This document shows, piece by piece, positions 1 to 11,112 of a stretch of 64,000 bases of DNA. The position numbers and the translations under genes are program-made. The DNA is from Cannabis sativa (taxonomy: Eukaryota; Streptophyta; Magnoliopsida; Rosales; Cannabaceae), in contig NC_083601.1 in the NCBI RefSeq assembly GCF_029168945.1, positions 18,194,160-18,258,159 of the forward strand. Reading direction: 5' to 3'. The notes under the pieces are model-generated. The model saw only the letters and a list, made by a program, of their open reading frames with translations, was not told the DNA's origin and made no database searches. Positions within the stretch are counted from its first letter, which is position 1. The number at the start of each line of letters is the position of its first letter.

Positions 1-295
1 CAATATCACAACATCAAATCAATTCATGCCATACTTGCATACATATAACAACATGTCATATCACATATTATTCTCACATATAATACAGCATCATATCACA
101 GTGTAATCTTAATGCATGATATACTAACACACATAACACATAGTATCTTATCGCACATTGTCCTCACATACGATAATCTACTCCACTCATGTTGATCATA
201 CATGAAGTGTAACTTGCCCTACCTTGTGCTGTTCTCACACTCGGCATCCAATAGGGCAATCCCTTATCACAAGCTGTACTCACCCATGATAGGAT
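1..295 (-). mobile_element. G2 gypsy-type LTR, outer fragment
   Basis: Non-coding AT-rich sequence that continues directly into 25354-27762 once the 25-kb nested block with its AGGAT duplication is removed. The rejoined tract ends at 27762 in GGGTATTACA, the reverse complement of the TGTAATACCC start typical of long plant gypsy LTRs, so the LTR lies on the minus strand and its other end is outside the window. No ORF or gene signal is seen. Assignment rests on the shared junction and the terminal motif. Confidence 0.55.
291..295. repeat. Target-site duplication AGGAT, left copy
   Basis: AGGAT directly precedes the TGTTGG terminus of the split F1 LTR. The same five bases follow its other terminus at 25349-25353, so one ancestral insertion is now spread over 25 kb. 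Confidence 0.85.
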
Positions 296-740
296 TGTTG
301 GAAATATTTTACCAAGATCTAGATTTACTACCAAGTATGTTTTATTAACATCCTAATATGAATTCTAAAACAATAAAATAAACACATAAGAGTTTAAGAA
401 AACCTTACATTGGGTGCAGCGGAATAATATGACTCCTTCCATTCAGATATCTAGCCCTTGATTCCTTTGTGTAGCAGAGCATAATCAAGATCTGAATCTG
501 GATCTCTTTCTCTCCTTCTTTGATGCTGATTCTCCACAGTCTTACACACTATGATTGAGGTACCACTTGATGTGTGTGGGCACTACTCTATCACTCAAGG
601 AAATTTCGAAATTAGAAGAGAAGAAAAGAGAGAGAAGGGGCGGCTTGGCTTTTCTCTGAAGGAAACAATGTGCAAAGTTATGAGTTTCCTGAAGCCAACA
701 CTTTCTATTTATAGAATGCCTTCTAGATTTAGGTTAGAAT
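296..740 (-). mobile_element. F1 solo LTR (S0), part 1 of 3
   Basis: Begins with TGTTGGAAATATTTTACC, the inverted 3' terminus of the F1 LTR family, and follows other F1 LTRs (for example 44486-46337 reversed) to about the TATA region, where CTATTTATAG is seen. It stops at AGAAT against element A. The remaining parts are 10895-11112 and 24710-25348. About 200 bases of the family consensus are missing between parts 1 and 2, so a deletion accompanied or followed the insertion of element A. Confidence 0.85.
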
Positions 741-2599
741 TGTTGGAAATATTTACTACCAAGTATGTTTTATTAACATCCTAATATGAATTCTAAAATA
801 ATGAAATAAACACATAAGAGTTTAAGAAAACCTTACATTGGGTGTAGCGGAATATTATGACTCCTTCCATTCAGATCTCTAACCCTTGATTCCTTTCTGT
901 AGAAGAGTATCACCAAGATCTGAACCTGGATCTCTTTCTCTCCTTCCTTTGATGCTGAATCTCCTTCTTGTTGGTTGATTTTCCACAGTCTTACACACTA
1001 TGATTGAGATACCACTTGATGTGTGTGGGCACTAACTCATTCACTCAAGGATTTCGAAATTATTGAAGAAGAAAAGTGAAGAAGAGGTTTCGGCTATAGA
1101 GAATAGAAAGAGGCTCAGTTTTCATCTGACAAAGTTCAGTGTGAATGAGAGCCATCACTATCTATTTATAGGTAACCATCTAGGTTTAAGTTAGAATTAT
1201 TTGGCATTAAAATAATGAAAAAATAAATTATAAAACCCTATAAGTGTGGCCGGCCATGGGCCTTGGATAATGGGCCTCACTTATGCAATTTCGCTGTTTT
1301 ATCATTTCTGCATCTCATTTTCTCAAAAACGCCAATTTTCAAATTCAACCATTTAAATGTCAATTCTAATTATTTAATAACTAAAAATTAATTATTAAAT
1401 AATATTGTCATTTAATATATTTATTAATTAGACATATAAAGTCTCTTAATTAATAAATAAACCTAGAATCTATTTTCTTTACAATTTCGCCCTTGCTTAG
1501 TGAAAATTCACAAACTAGACATAGTCTAACTTTAGAATTATAATTGATTAATCAAAATCAATTAACTGAGTCTTACAAGTAGTATGGTCTCAACTAGTAT
1601 GGGGACCATGGGTCTATATATCCGAGCTTCCAATAAGCAGATCAAGAACTTAAATCTTAAATTCATTGACTTATTAATTCTTCGTTGAATACACGCATAG
1701 AACTTAGAATTGCACTCTCAGTATATAGAACGCTCTATATGTTCCACAATATAGATACGTCATTAGTTATCCATTGTTATAATCCTAATTTGATCAATGA
1801 CCCTCTAATAGATGATCTACATTGAATAAGCACTAAGTTACCGTTACACCTTCAATGTATTTTATCCTTAAAACACTTAGCTCCGTATAAATCATATTTC
1901 AGCGAAGTGAAATGAGATCTCCACCATTTATCTCTGTTTAGCCAAGCTCGAAGGATATCATCGTTTCACTTCTAAATTCCTATAGAAGTTATAGATTCCA
2001 TATTTATGTTAGCGCTCCCACTCAATTATACTATCATGTTCCCAAAATGTACGTATCACCCTGACCCAAAAGTAGGCTTAACTAACAAATCAAAGAACAT
2101 GTATAATACTCTTGAGATCGCACCTAAACATATCAGGATTAAGATCATTTGATCTAGGATCAACAGGTGATATTGAATTGAATAGATATTACGGTAAATT
2201 TTAACAAATCTAATCAAAGTTCAATATCGGTCCCTTTCGATGTATACTCCATACATCCGATGCTGGTAAACTTTGCCAATGCCCTGGAAAGGACATAACA
2301 CTTATCCAAGGTGTAAGAATACCTATCGCTGATTATCATGTCAGTCTAAATCCAGTGAACTGACAAATCAGGGAATAAACTTTCGAACATATAATTAAGA
2401 TTATATTCCACTGTGTTGACAACACTATAATCATTAACAAATTGATATGTTCTGAACTTAATTAGAATTCATACATTATGTAAATAATCATGAAATAAAT
2501 CATATGAACCATGCAACATAAAATGTTATTTCTGATCTTTATTAATAAGTAAATCTGATTATATTGAAATGAGTTTTATTTAGGGCATAAAACCCAACA
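741..2599 (-). repeat. Element A 3' LTR
   Basis: TG...CA-bounded LTR of about 1.86 kb, starting TGTTGGAAATATTTACTACC and ending GGGCATAAAACCCAACA on the plus strand. It lacks about 15 bases near its left end (TTACCAAGATCTAGA in other copies). It holds the CTATTTATAG box (a reversed TATAAATA) near 1160-1170 and aligns with 9034-10894 along its length. Confidence 0.88.
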
Positions 2600-2613
2600 A
2601 ACTCCCACTTGCA
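2600..2613 (-). other. Element A polypurine tract
   Basis: Reverse complement reads GCAAGTGGGAGTT directly before the LTR start TGTTGGG, the same as at 58719-58731 in element C. This is the expected priming site for plus-strand DNA synthesis. Confidence 0.75.
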
Positions 2614-2889
2614 CTAATATAAAACAAAAAGTGCATTTCAAATAATCTCAACACCTTGATATACAAATCAAGTGTAGTAGTAGTAAACTCCTCGTAATAG
2701 GATCTGACAGGTTGAATTAACCACAACCTCTCCTCCACCATTACTCTTCCTTAATCACAAAATCATTGATAATGTGAAATTCCTCTCTATATGTCTACTC
2801 TCTTGGGATACTGGATTCTATACCTTTGGCAACTACTTTTGGTTATTCAGGAAATAACACTACTAGTTAAGACAGGTTGGAACGGTGCC

Positions 2890-4290
2890 ACAATTGTATA
2901 GAACTTTCCTAGGACTAAATAAGTACCTTTTTTGCAACTTTAACATTCAGTCCCTCTCTGGTAGACCTAGAGATTTCAGATAGGTTTTTATACTTTTTCA
3001 AAATCACTACTCCACCCCCAGAGTAATCACCATCTTATCAGCAGACTTTCTAGCACAAAGGCAAGTCTCGAAATCTGATGTGGTGTAGTCTAAGAGTTTT
3101 AAACACACCCTTATAGACTAACATATAGTTCCTCTTCTTAATCTTAAGATTTACTTGATTGTCTTCCAATGTTCCTCTCTTGGATTAATCTGATACCTAC
3201 TCATTACTCCCACTCAACAGCAGGTGTCTAGTCTTAGGCATACTAAAGGATATCTGAGACCTCTCACTGTTGATTTAAGAAATTCTTTCATGGCTTTATC
3301 TTTTCTGGAATAGTTGAGACTTTTCCTTAGATAAATAAAATCTATGCCTAGAAGTCGAGAAGCTTCTATAGATTGCCATTAGAAAGAAAATGCTTCAGCA
3401 TCTTACTAAAGTAAGTTGCTTGCACTAGAGTAAGTAATTACCAGGTATACCACAAGCCATAGGTTTAGATAAACTCAAACCTATAATACTAGGAACAAGA
3501 AGTCTTGTTAAGTCCATTGAATAGACTTAATAACGAAAATTTCCTTTTATGTCCTTGTAATAGAAAACTTTAGGTTATTCCATGTGAATGGATCAAACCA
3601 TAGTTCTATTGGCTTTCTTTTTAGTGTCTTATTTTGACAATCCATTACTTGTTTAAACTCATAATGGATTTTAATCACTAGTGTCTTCCAAGTCATAAGA
3701 AGTGAAGTTCCTGAAAACTCTCCCACTACGACAAGTTACCGTGAATTATGTCTAAGAAAACTAAATGGTATTGATCTCTTCGGTTGTGTCAAAACAACAG
3801 AGACAGTGGGATCATCATATGGAATAAGATGATAGAACACTTTTGGAATCAAGAAAAAAATATCTCCTTTATTTGCTACTTTATTTTCAGACTTAGTCAT
3901 TTTCTTAGAAAAGTAGTATTTGTTTAAACAAACACTTTCTTATCTATTGACTATGGGATGGTCCACCCCTAATCACTTAGAATAGCTAACAAACCATGTT
4001 TAACAGTTCTAGCTTTTCTTAAGATTTTGATTAGGTCATCCATGAATCTAGTAATGATTTACACTAAGTACCCAACCATTGCGTCATTCTGAAATTGTAT
4101 CACCATAGAAGGATTTAGGCAACGACTAGTAACTAATCATCAATATGCAAATCGAAATTTCTGGGGAGGTGAGTTTGGATATAATTCAAAAATCAATTTA
4201 ATGATCTTTGAACTGCATATCTACTAACTATTTCTCCACCCCTATCAGTTCGCAAGATCTTTAACCACTTACCTTAATGGTTTATCACCA
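2890..4290 (-). pseudogene. Degenerate copia pol of element A
   Basis: On the minus strand, conceptual translation near 4212-4262 gives the integrase motif LRTDRGGE, and near 3170-3260 the reverse transcriptase/RNase H junction pattern VCLRLDTCC*VGVMSRYQ, typical of Ty1/copia. A TGA stop lies within that motif and a TAA stop about 20 codons further on. Both occur at the same positions in element C. No frame is open for more than a few tens of codons, so no functional polyprotein is possible. A short LTR-proximal RNase H stretch runs towards the polypurine tract. Confidence 0.7.
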
Positions 4291-5048
4291 TTGCTAGAAA
4301 TTCATGAAAATTTTCAAACATTTCAAATTTCTTTTCATAAGGTATAATCTAGAGTGATCGTTTTAAGAATACAACGAAAAAACTCATACCCACCCCTGAA
4401 TGTACATCCATCTGCGAATGAGATGAACTTACTTTCAGTGGATATAGGCATATTAACTCTTTGCAGAGATTGATCTTGTCAAAACCACTATGAACAAGAT
4501 ACAAATGCCATAGATTAAAAAAATTGTGGTTGTGTCTTTTGATGACTTAGGTTTATTTACATCAAAGAGTTCTTAGAATAGTGCAAGTGGATCCTGGTCA
4601 CAGAATACTAAACTCATATTCCATACAGTTTGAATCCATTGATAGAAAATGGTTATTAAACACTTGTGAAAGTGTAACTGTGTTGTATCCTGGAATTAGA
4701 AATATAAGAAAATTTCTGTTTGGAATCTAAAATTAAAGTCAAAGACTTAAATTTATACCAAATATAATGAGTAATTTTTTCTTGGACCACCACTACTAAT
4801 ATAACTCTAAGTCTGATTTGCCCATACAAGTAGGAGATATGTAAGATTGAGGATTTATATCATTTTGGGATAGAATTTTGGGAAAATAATCAAAAAGGTC
4901 ATTCAATTTCTTAAGAGAAAAAAATAGAATGACATGAAATGATTTATAGACCATTCATCCAATGACATGTTATATAGCTAATTCGAAATGAATAAGCTAA
5001 GAGGAATTAGGATAATTTCGTTTTTAAATAAGAATCCAACGATGCTTC

Positions 5049-5660
5049 GATTAGCGAGAGACAAAGTAATCTTATTTATACAATCTTCTTGTTTCATATT
5101 GTGAATACTAGTCTAAGGTGTCATCAATTGATGAACATCTAGATGTTGCATTTACAATATTTATCTTTCGAGATCTAACACAATTATGTATGTCTAACGG
5201 TGAAAATCCATTAGGGATTTGTCCCATTAAAACAACAAAGCATGTTAGACCAACAATGAAGATTCGAAATTAAACTACAATTTAATAACAAAAAATAACA
5301 TGGTTCAATATAAATTCATACACAATTCAGAAATTATCAAACATAAAGCAAATAACAAAGACATGTGAAAATACAAAACAGGCACATCTTAAATGATTTC
5401 TAAGGTTTCCAACAAACTGATACAGTGTCCCGGTAGGCGAGAGTCAAAGTATCATTCATTGAATAGAGTTGTCAGCTCATCTAAAAGGCAAACCATTCTA
5501 GCAACCTTTAATTCGATCAAAATAAGAATCCAACGATGTCCCGGTAGGCGAGAGTCAAGGTTATTCTCATTTTATGAGCTTCCACCATTGTTTCTATAAG
5601 TTTATCTCTAAGTAGTCTTCGTAGGGGAGAGTCTAATAGAGACGAAAACTTACAAAATAC
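5049..5660 (-). repeat. Repeated CGAGAGTC motifs inside element A
   Basis: GGCGAGAGTCAA occurs near 5437 and 5543, each preceded by GTCCCGGTA. Diverged copies lie near 5056 (TTAGCGAGAGAC) and 5620 (GTAGGGGAGAGTC). Element C has the complementary set at 55750-55790, 55865-55897 and 56250-56288. They look like an internally duplicated segment of a former gag or leader region; the function is unknown. Confidence 0.55.
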
Positions 5661-5819
5661 TTATCAAATGAGATCTTACGGTGTTAAATGCGTTCAACGA
5701 ATAACCATCCATAAGGGGGACAAAGTCTAGCATCTCGAGGTTATATTGAAAACATTTAACTATTGTAAGACCAACAATTGAGATCGAATGTCCTAATAAT
5801 AATAAAGCTCATTATTTTA

Positions 5820-8560
5820 AAAAAAAATCGTATTTTCTTCTAATATTTATTTTAATCAATTTATTTTAAATATATATTTATTTAATTAAAATTACCAATT
5901 TAGAATGAAAAATTCTAAATATAAATTTTAATTTAATATTTATAAATTATACTTAGATGGATATGAAAATAAAATGAATTATTCCCATCTTCGTAATAAT
6001 TTCCAATAAATATTTAGAAAATTATTCAATTTAAGTTGTTTTAAAATTAATTTAAATTAATTTACAACTCAAATTTAATTTTCTATAAATATGTATTGCA
6101 TTTCAAAAAATTGAAGTATTTAAGAATACAATTTTCGAAATTACTTTAAAATAAAATAAAAATAAATTCTGGAAAAATTATTCTAATTTAATGTTGGCCC
6201 AAAATTAATTAATAAAATTACTTTACAACAAAAAATATAATTTTCCTATTTAATTAAATATATAAGAAAAATTTAAAATAATTAAGTATCATGATGAAAA
6301 TCAACTTAAATATTAATTTTCTATTTAATTAAATACACTAGAAAAATACTTCAAGCAAAAAGAGATAATATCTATCTAGATTTTCATTGACTAATTAATT
6401 TATTTTCTAATTAAATATATTTTACTTGATTTGTTTTAATTAATCATTAAATGAAAAAAATCATTGATTTAAGTTGGTCCAAAATTAAAATAAATAATTT
6501 ACAACTTTAATCTATTTTTCAAATAAAACTCGAAATTTCTGCATTTAAGAAATGCAATTTCGAAATTGTGGAGAAAGGATTAATAAAATAAAATAAAATA
6601 TATTTTGAAAATTATTCAAATTTAAGTTATTTGAAATAAGATTTCAAACTTAAAATAATTTTCAATTTTAATTAAATAACATGAAAATAATAATATTTAA
6701 GTATCATGATGAAAATCAACTTAAATATTTTAATTTTCAATTTAATTAAATGTATTAAATTCAAGAAATAAATAATTAAGTATAGAGAAGACTTAATTAT
6801 TAATTCTAATTTAATACTAGGAAAAATATACTTAAATTAGATTGTACCAAAATTAATTATTAAACAATTAATTTCACAATCTATGATATTTTCCTGATTA
6901 AATATTAGAAAAAATAACTAGTTCTAGAAATAACTATCTAGAATAATTTCATTTACTAAGTGTTTTTCTAAAATTAACTTTAAAATATTAAATGAAAAAA
7001 TAAATCTCATATATTTTAAAAGTTAATTATGTTGCTAATTTAATTTTAATTAGGTTAGATTAATATAATTAACCTAATACAATTATTTAAATAAGGCAAA
7101 TGGGCCTTCACAATTAGGGTAGTTCATGTGAGGGGGAGCTGGGTTCAGTATGTCGTACCCACTTCTATTGGCCCACAACTCTCACACAAGGCCCAAAGGA
7201 GAGGAATTTAACCTTTAAATAAAGAATTGTTATTCATTGAATAAGCCCAAATCTAATTGGGCCTAAATAAATTTACTTATGTCAAAATTTATTTTAGCAA
7301 CTTAGTCCATTTACTTAGTAAAACTTAAATGGGCTTCCTATATGCATCTCAGCCCAATAGCAAACATATAGGCTCACACAGGTCAAATGATTTGGATGAG
7401 CCCTATCATGTTACTAGGTCTACACAGATGAAAGAAATTACAAAATTTACCTGTTACAAATTATTTATAAGATTTATTGACAATTGGACTATGATTAAAA
7501 TCAGATCATTGGATCTGTCAACAAGTTAATCATAGCAATTTAGATCAAATAAATAATAGGTTTGTAAAAAAAATTTTGAATACATAATAATATAATCAAA
7601 CAATACAAACAAATAACTGATCTGGAATATCTGGAAAGTAAGCTAAAATATCTCAATTTTAAAATTTAAAATAAAATTAAATTTTAAAATAAATATCTTA
7701 ACTAGAATTCAAATTTAGGTTGTTAGAGAATATTTGAAAAAATTCAAAATTCAATAAACTCCTAAATTTCTTAAATTCTAACAAAAAATCAAAAATATCT
7801 AACCAATTTTTCAAATATCAAGTTTATTCAAAATTTAAATTTATTTAAAATTTCTAATAAGATAATATAGTATAATATCTTGAATTTTAAATTTAGATAT
7901 TTTACTATATTCTGAGTCTTACAATTTAATAAATTTAAATATTACATAAATAAAATAATTGAAAAATAAGATATTTTATATGGTTAGAATATTTTAAAAA
8001 ATAATAATAAAATAATAAGTTTGAAAAATTTATGGTTTGAAACCCTAAAATATCTATTCAAACTAAACTAACCAATTTTTCAAATCTTCATGTTATTTTT
8101 GCCAAAATATAATTTTAATAAGAAAAATGTCTAATAAGATAAAATGTTAAACCTAACATATTCCTATTCTTATAATTTTAATTAATAAAATATATTTTGA
8201 AAATAACAAATTTGAAAAAGATATGATATGGTTAGCAAATTTTTGAAATTAGTACAAGATTATTTTTAAAAGATAATATTTTAATATCAAAGTAAGATCA
8301 TTCAAATTTTTTTTAAAAAAATATCTGATCTTATAATTAAAATAAATAAAATAATCTAAAATTTCAAAATTAACCATAAGGCTCCTTTGTGAGAAATCAA
8401 ATTTTCAAAATTCAACGCCTACTAATATCAGAAACTACTTTTAATTAATTAAAAAATTAATAAAAATTAATTTTATTCTGAAAATTAGATTTTTAATTGA
8501 AAATTCAGATTCTACACAAAATTCTACCAAAAAATGGCTTTTGTTTCAATGAAAAACGAT
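5820..8560. other. AT-rich non-coding interior of element A
   Basis: Long AT-rich stretch with many short direct repeats around ATTAAATA and no ORF of note. The same landscape is present in element C at about 52800-55520 in reverse, so it belongs to the element and not to a host gene. No gene or RNA feature is visible. Confidence 0.6.
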
Positions 8561-8589
8561 TTTTGAATCAAAAGTTATGACGAAAACAA

Positions 8590-8760
8590 GTTTGAGGCAC
8601 AAGGGTATGCATTGAATGCATACCCCTGCCCGCGCGGAATGGGGTGTCTGGCCGAGCAAAGAGGTTGCAAAAAGCCTCATTTGACCGTGGGACGTGGGCG
8701 CGAGCTTCCCTTCAGACAAGGAGCTGTCCCAGCGTCCGCGGCGCGTGTGTGGATTCAAAT
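8590..8760 (-). other. GC-rich hairpin leader of element A
   Basis: A GC-rich island of about 170 bases in very AT-rich surroundings, about 280 bases inside the 5' LTR. It contains a near-perfect palindrome: GGGTATGCATT at 8603-8613 and AATGCATACCC at 8615-8625. The homologous island in element C is at 52575-52740. Its position between the PBS and any gag is where retroelement packaging or dimerisation signals usually lie; that role is inferred. Confidence 0.5.
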
Positions 8761-9014
8761 CTTGATATTTTCGTTCAACTTCAAAAAATCATGACTAATT
8801 CATAAAAAATCCAAATTAGGTTCTGTAAAAGCCTAAATTTATTAATTTTTTGTCTAATTTCCAAAAAAATAATTTCAGATTTAAATAAAAAATATTTCAG
8901 TTACATATATTGCAATTTCTAAACTATCATCAAATAAGCACATAAATCACATGAAACCATCCAAATCAACACATAACATCGTTTTAATTCATATTTCATG
9001 AAAGTAAATCATTA

Positions 9015-9031
9015 CCATGGCTCTGAGGCCA
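9015..9031 (-). other. Element A primer-binding site
   Basis: Reverse complement TGGCCTCAGAGCCATGG lies two bases inside the 5' LTR. It differs from the plant initiator-Met PBS TGGTATCAGAGC by TA to CC, whereas element C keeps the canonical form. Confidence 0.8.
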
Positions 9032-9033
9032 GT

Positions 9034-10894
9034 TGTTGGATATATTTTACCAGGATCTAGATTTACTAACAAGTATGTTTCATTAACATCCTAATATGAA
9101 TTCTAAAACAAGGAAATAAACACATATAAAGTTTAGGAAAACTTACATTGGGTGCAGCAGAATATAATGACTCCTTCCGTTCAAATCTCTAGCCCTTGAT
9201 TCCTTTCTGTAGCAGAGCATCACCAAGATCTGAACCTGGATCTCTTTCTCTCCTTCCTTTGATGCTGAATCTCCTTCTTGTTGGTTGATTTTCCACAGTA
9301 TTACACACTATGATTGAGATACCACTTGATGTGTGTGGGCACTCACTCATTCACTCAAAGATTTCGAAATTATTGAAGAAGAAAAGAGAAGAAGAGGTTT
9401 CGGCTATAGAGAATAGAAAGAGGCTCAGTTTTCATCTGACAAAGTTGAGTGTGAATGAGAGCCATCACTATCTATTTATAGGTAACCACCTAGGTTTAAG
9501 TTAGAATTATTTGGCATTAAAATAATGAAAAAATAAATGATAAAACCCTATAAGTGTGGTCGGCCATGGGCCTTGGATAATGGGCCTCACTTATGGAATT
9601 TTACTGTTTTATTATTTCTGCATCTCATTTTCTCAAAAATACCAATTTTCAAATTCAACCATTTAAATGCCAATTCTAATTATTTAATAACTAAAAATTA
9701 ATTATTAAATAATATTGTCATTTAATATATTTATTAATTAGACATATAAAGTCTCTTAATTAATAAATAAACCTAGAATCTCTTTTCTTTACAATTTTGC
9801 CCTTGCTTAGTGAAAATTCACAAACTAGACATAGTCTAACTTTAGAATTATAATTGATTAATCAAAATCAATTAACTGAGTCTTACAAGTAGTATGGTCT
9901 CAACTAGTATGGGGACCATGGGTCTATATATCCGAGCTTCCAATAAGCAGATCAAGAATTTATATCTTAAATTCACTGACTTATTAATTCTTCGTTGAAT
10001 CCACGCATAGAACTTAGAATTGCACTCTCAGTATATAGAACACTTTATATGTTCTACGATATAGATACGTCATTAGTTATCCATTGTTATAATCCTAATT
10101 TGATCAATGACCCTCTAATAGATGATCTACATTGAATAGGCACTAAGTTATGTATTTTATCCTTAAAATACTTAGCTCAGTATAAATGATATTTCAGCGA
10201 AGTGAAATGAGATCTCCACCATTTATCTCTGTTTAGCCAAGCTCGAAGGATATCATCGTTTCACTTCTAAATTCCTATAGAAGTTATAGATTCCATATTT
10301 ATGTTAGCGCTCCCACTCAATTATAATATCATGTTCCCAAAATGTACGTATCACCCTGAACCAAAAGTAGGCTTAACTAACAAATCAAAGAACATGTATA
10401 ATACTCTTGAGATCGAACCTAAACATATCAGGATTAAGATCATTTGATCTAGGATCAACAGGTGATATTGAATTGAATATATATTACGGTAAATTTTAAC
10501 AAATCTAATCAAAGTTCAATATCGGTCCCTTCCAATGTATACTCCATACATCCGATGCTGGTAAACTTTGCCAATACCCTGGAAAGGACATAACACTTAT
10601 CCAAGGTGTAAGAATTCCTATCGTTGATTATCATGTCAGTCTAAATCCAGTGAAATGACAAATCAGGGAATGAACTTTCGAACATATAATTAAGATTATA
10701 TTCCACTGTGTTGACAATACTATAATCATTAACAAATTGATATGTTCTGGACTTAAATAGAATTCATACATTATGTAAATAATCATGAAATAAATCATGT
10801 GAACCATGCAACATAAAATGTTATTTCTGATCTTTATTAATAAGTAAATCTGATTATATTGAAATGAGTTTTATTTAGGGCATAAAACCCAACA
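9034..10894 (-). repeat. Element A 5' LTR
   Basis: 1861-bp LTR from TGTTGGATATATTTTACC to ATAAAACCCAACA. It matches 741-2599 with scattered substitutions and a roughly 15-bp deletion near 10150 (the CCGTTACACC stretch is absent). Being the 5' LTR in element orientation, it would carry the promoter. Confidence 0.88.
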
Positions 10895-11112
10895 ATATTG
10901 TCATTTAATATATTTATTAATTTAGACATATAAAGAATCTTAATTAATAAATAAACCTAGAATCTCTTTTCTTTACAATTTCGCCCTTGCTTAGTGAAAA
11001 TTCATAAAGTAGACATAGTCTAACTTTAGAATTATAATTGATTAATTAAATCAATTAACTAAGTCTTACAAGCAGTATGGTCTCAACTAGTAAGGGGACC
11101 ATGGGTCTATAT
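10895..11112 (-). mobile_element. F1 solo LTR (S0), part 2 of 3
   Basis: Starts within the family's AATATTGTCATTTAAT stretch right after element A and continues to GGGTCTATAT, where the G1 element is inserted. It resumes after G1 at 24710 with TATATAACCGAGC. In other F1 copies (for example 14147-14170) these two edges are continuous. Confidence 0.88.

Larger units (their letters stand above)
741..10894 (-). mobile_element. F1 copia-type LTR retrotransposon, element A
   Basis: A complete LTR-internal-LTR structure on the minus strand: 3' LTR 741-2599, polypurine tract 2600-2613, degenerate interior, primer-binding site 9015-9031, 5' LTR 9034-10894. It is about 10.15 kb, nearly the same length as element C (50440-60577), and collinear with it in inverted orientation. 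The interior holds scattered remnants of Ty1/copia integrase and reverse transcriptase with many stops. The flanking bases (AGAAT left, ATATT right) do not form a 5-bp duplication, unlike the other F1 copies. The host sequence on both sides is the older F1 solo LTR S0. Confidence 0.85.

Noticed and set aside
8546..8794. Overlapping ORFs on both strands in the GC-rich island (also 52539-52757)
   Set aside because: Frames are open because the island is GC-rich; the encoded sequences of A and C are not conserved as protein, while hairpins are.
2600..9033. Interior of F1 as a LARD with no coding ancestry
   Set aside because: Integrase and RT/RNase H motifs are readable in element C and partly in A, so it descends from a coding copia element.
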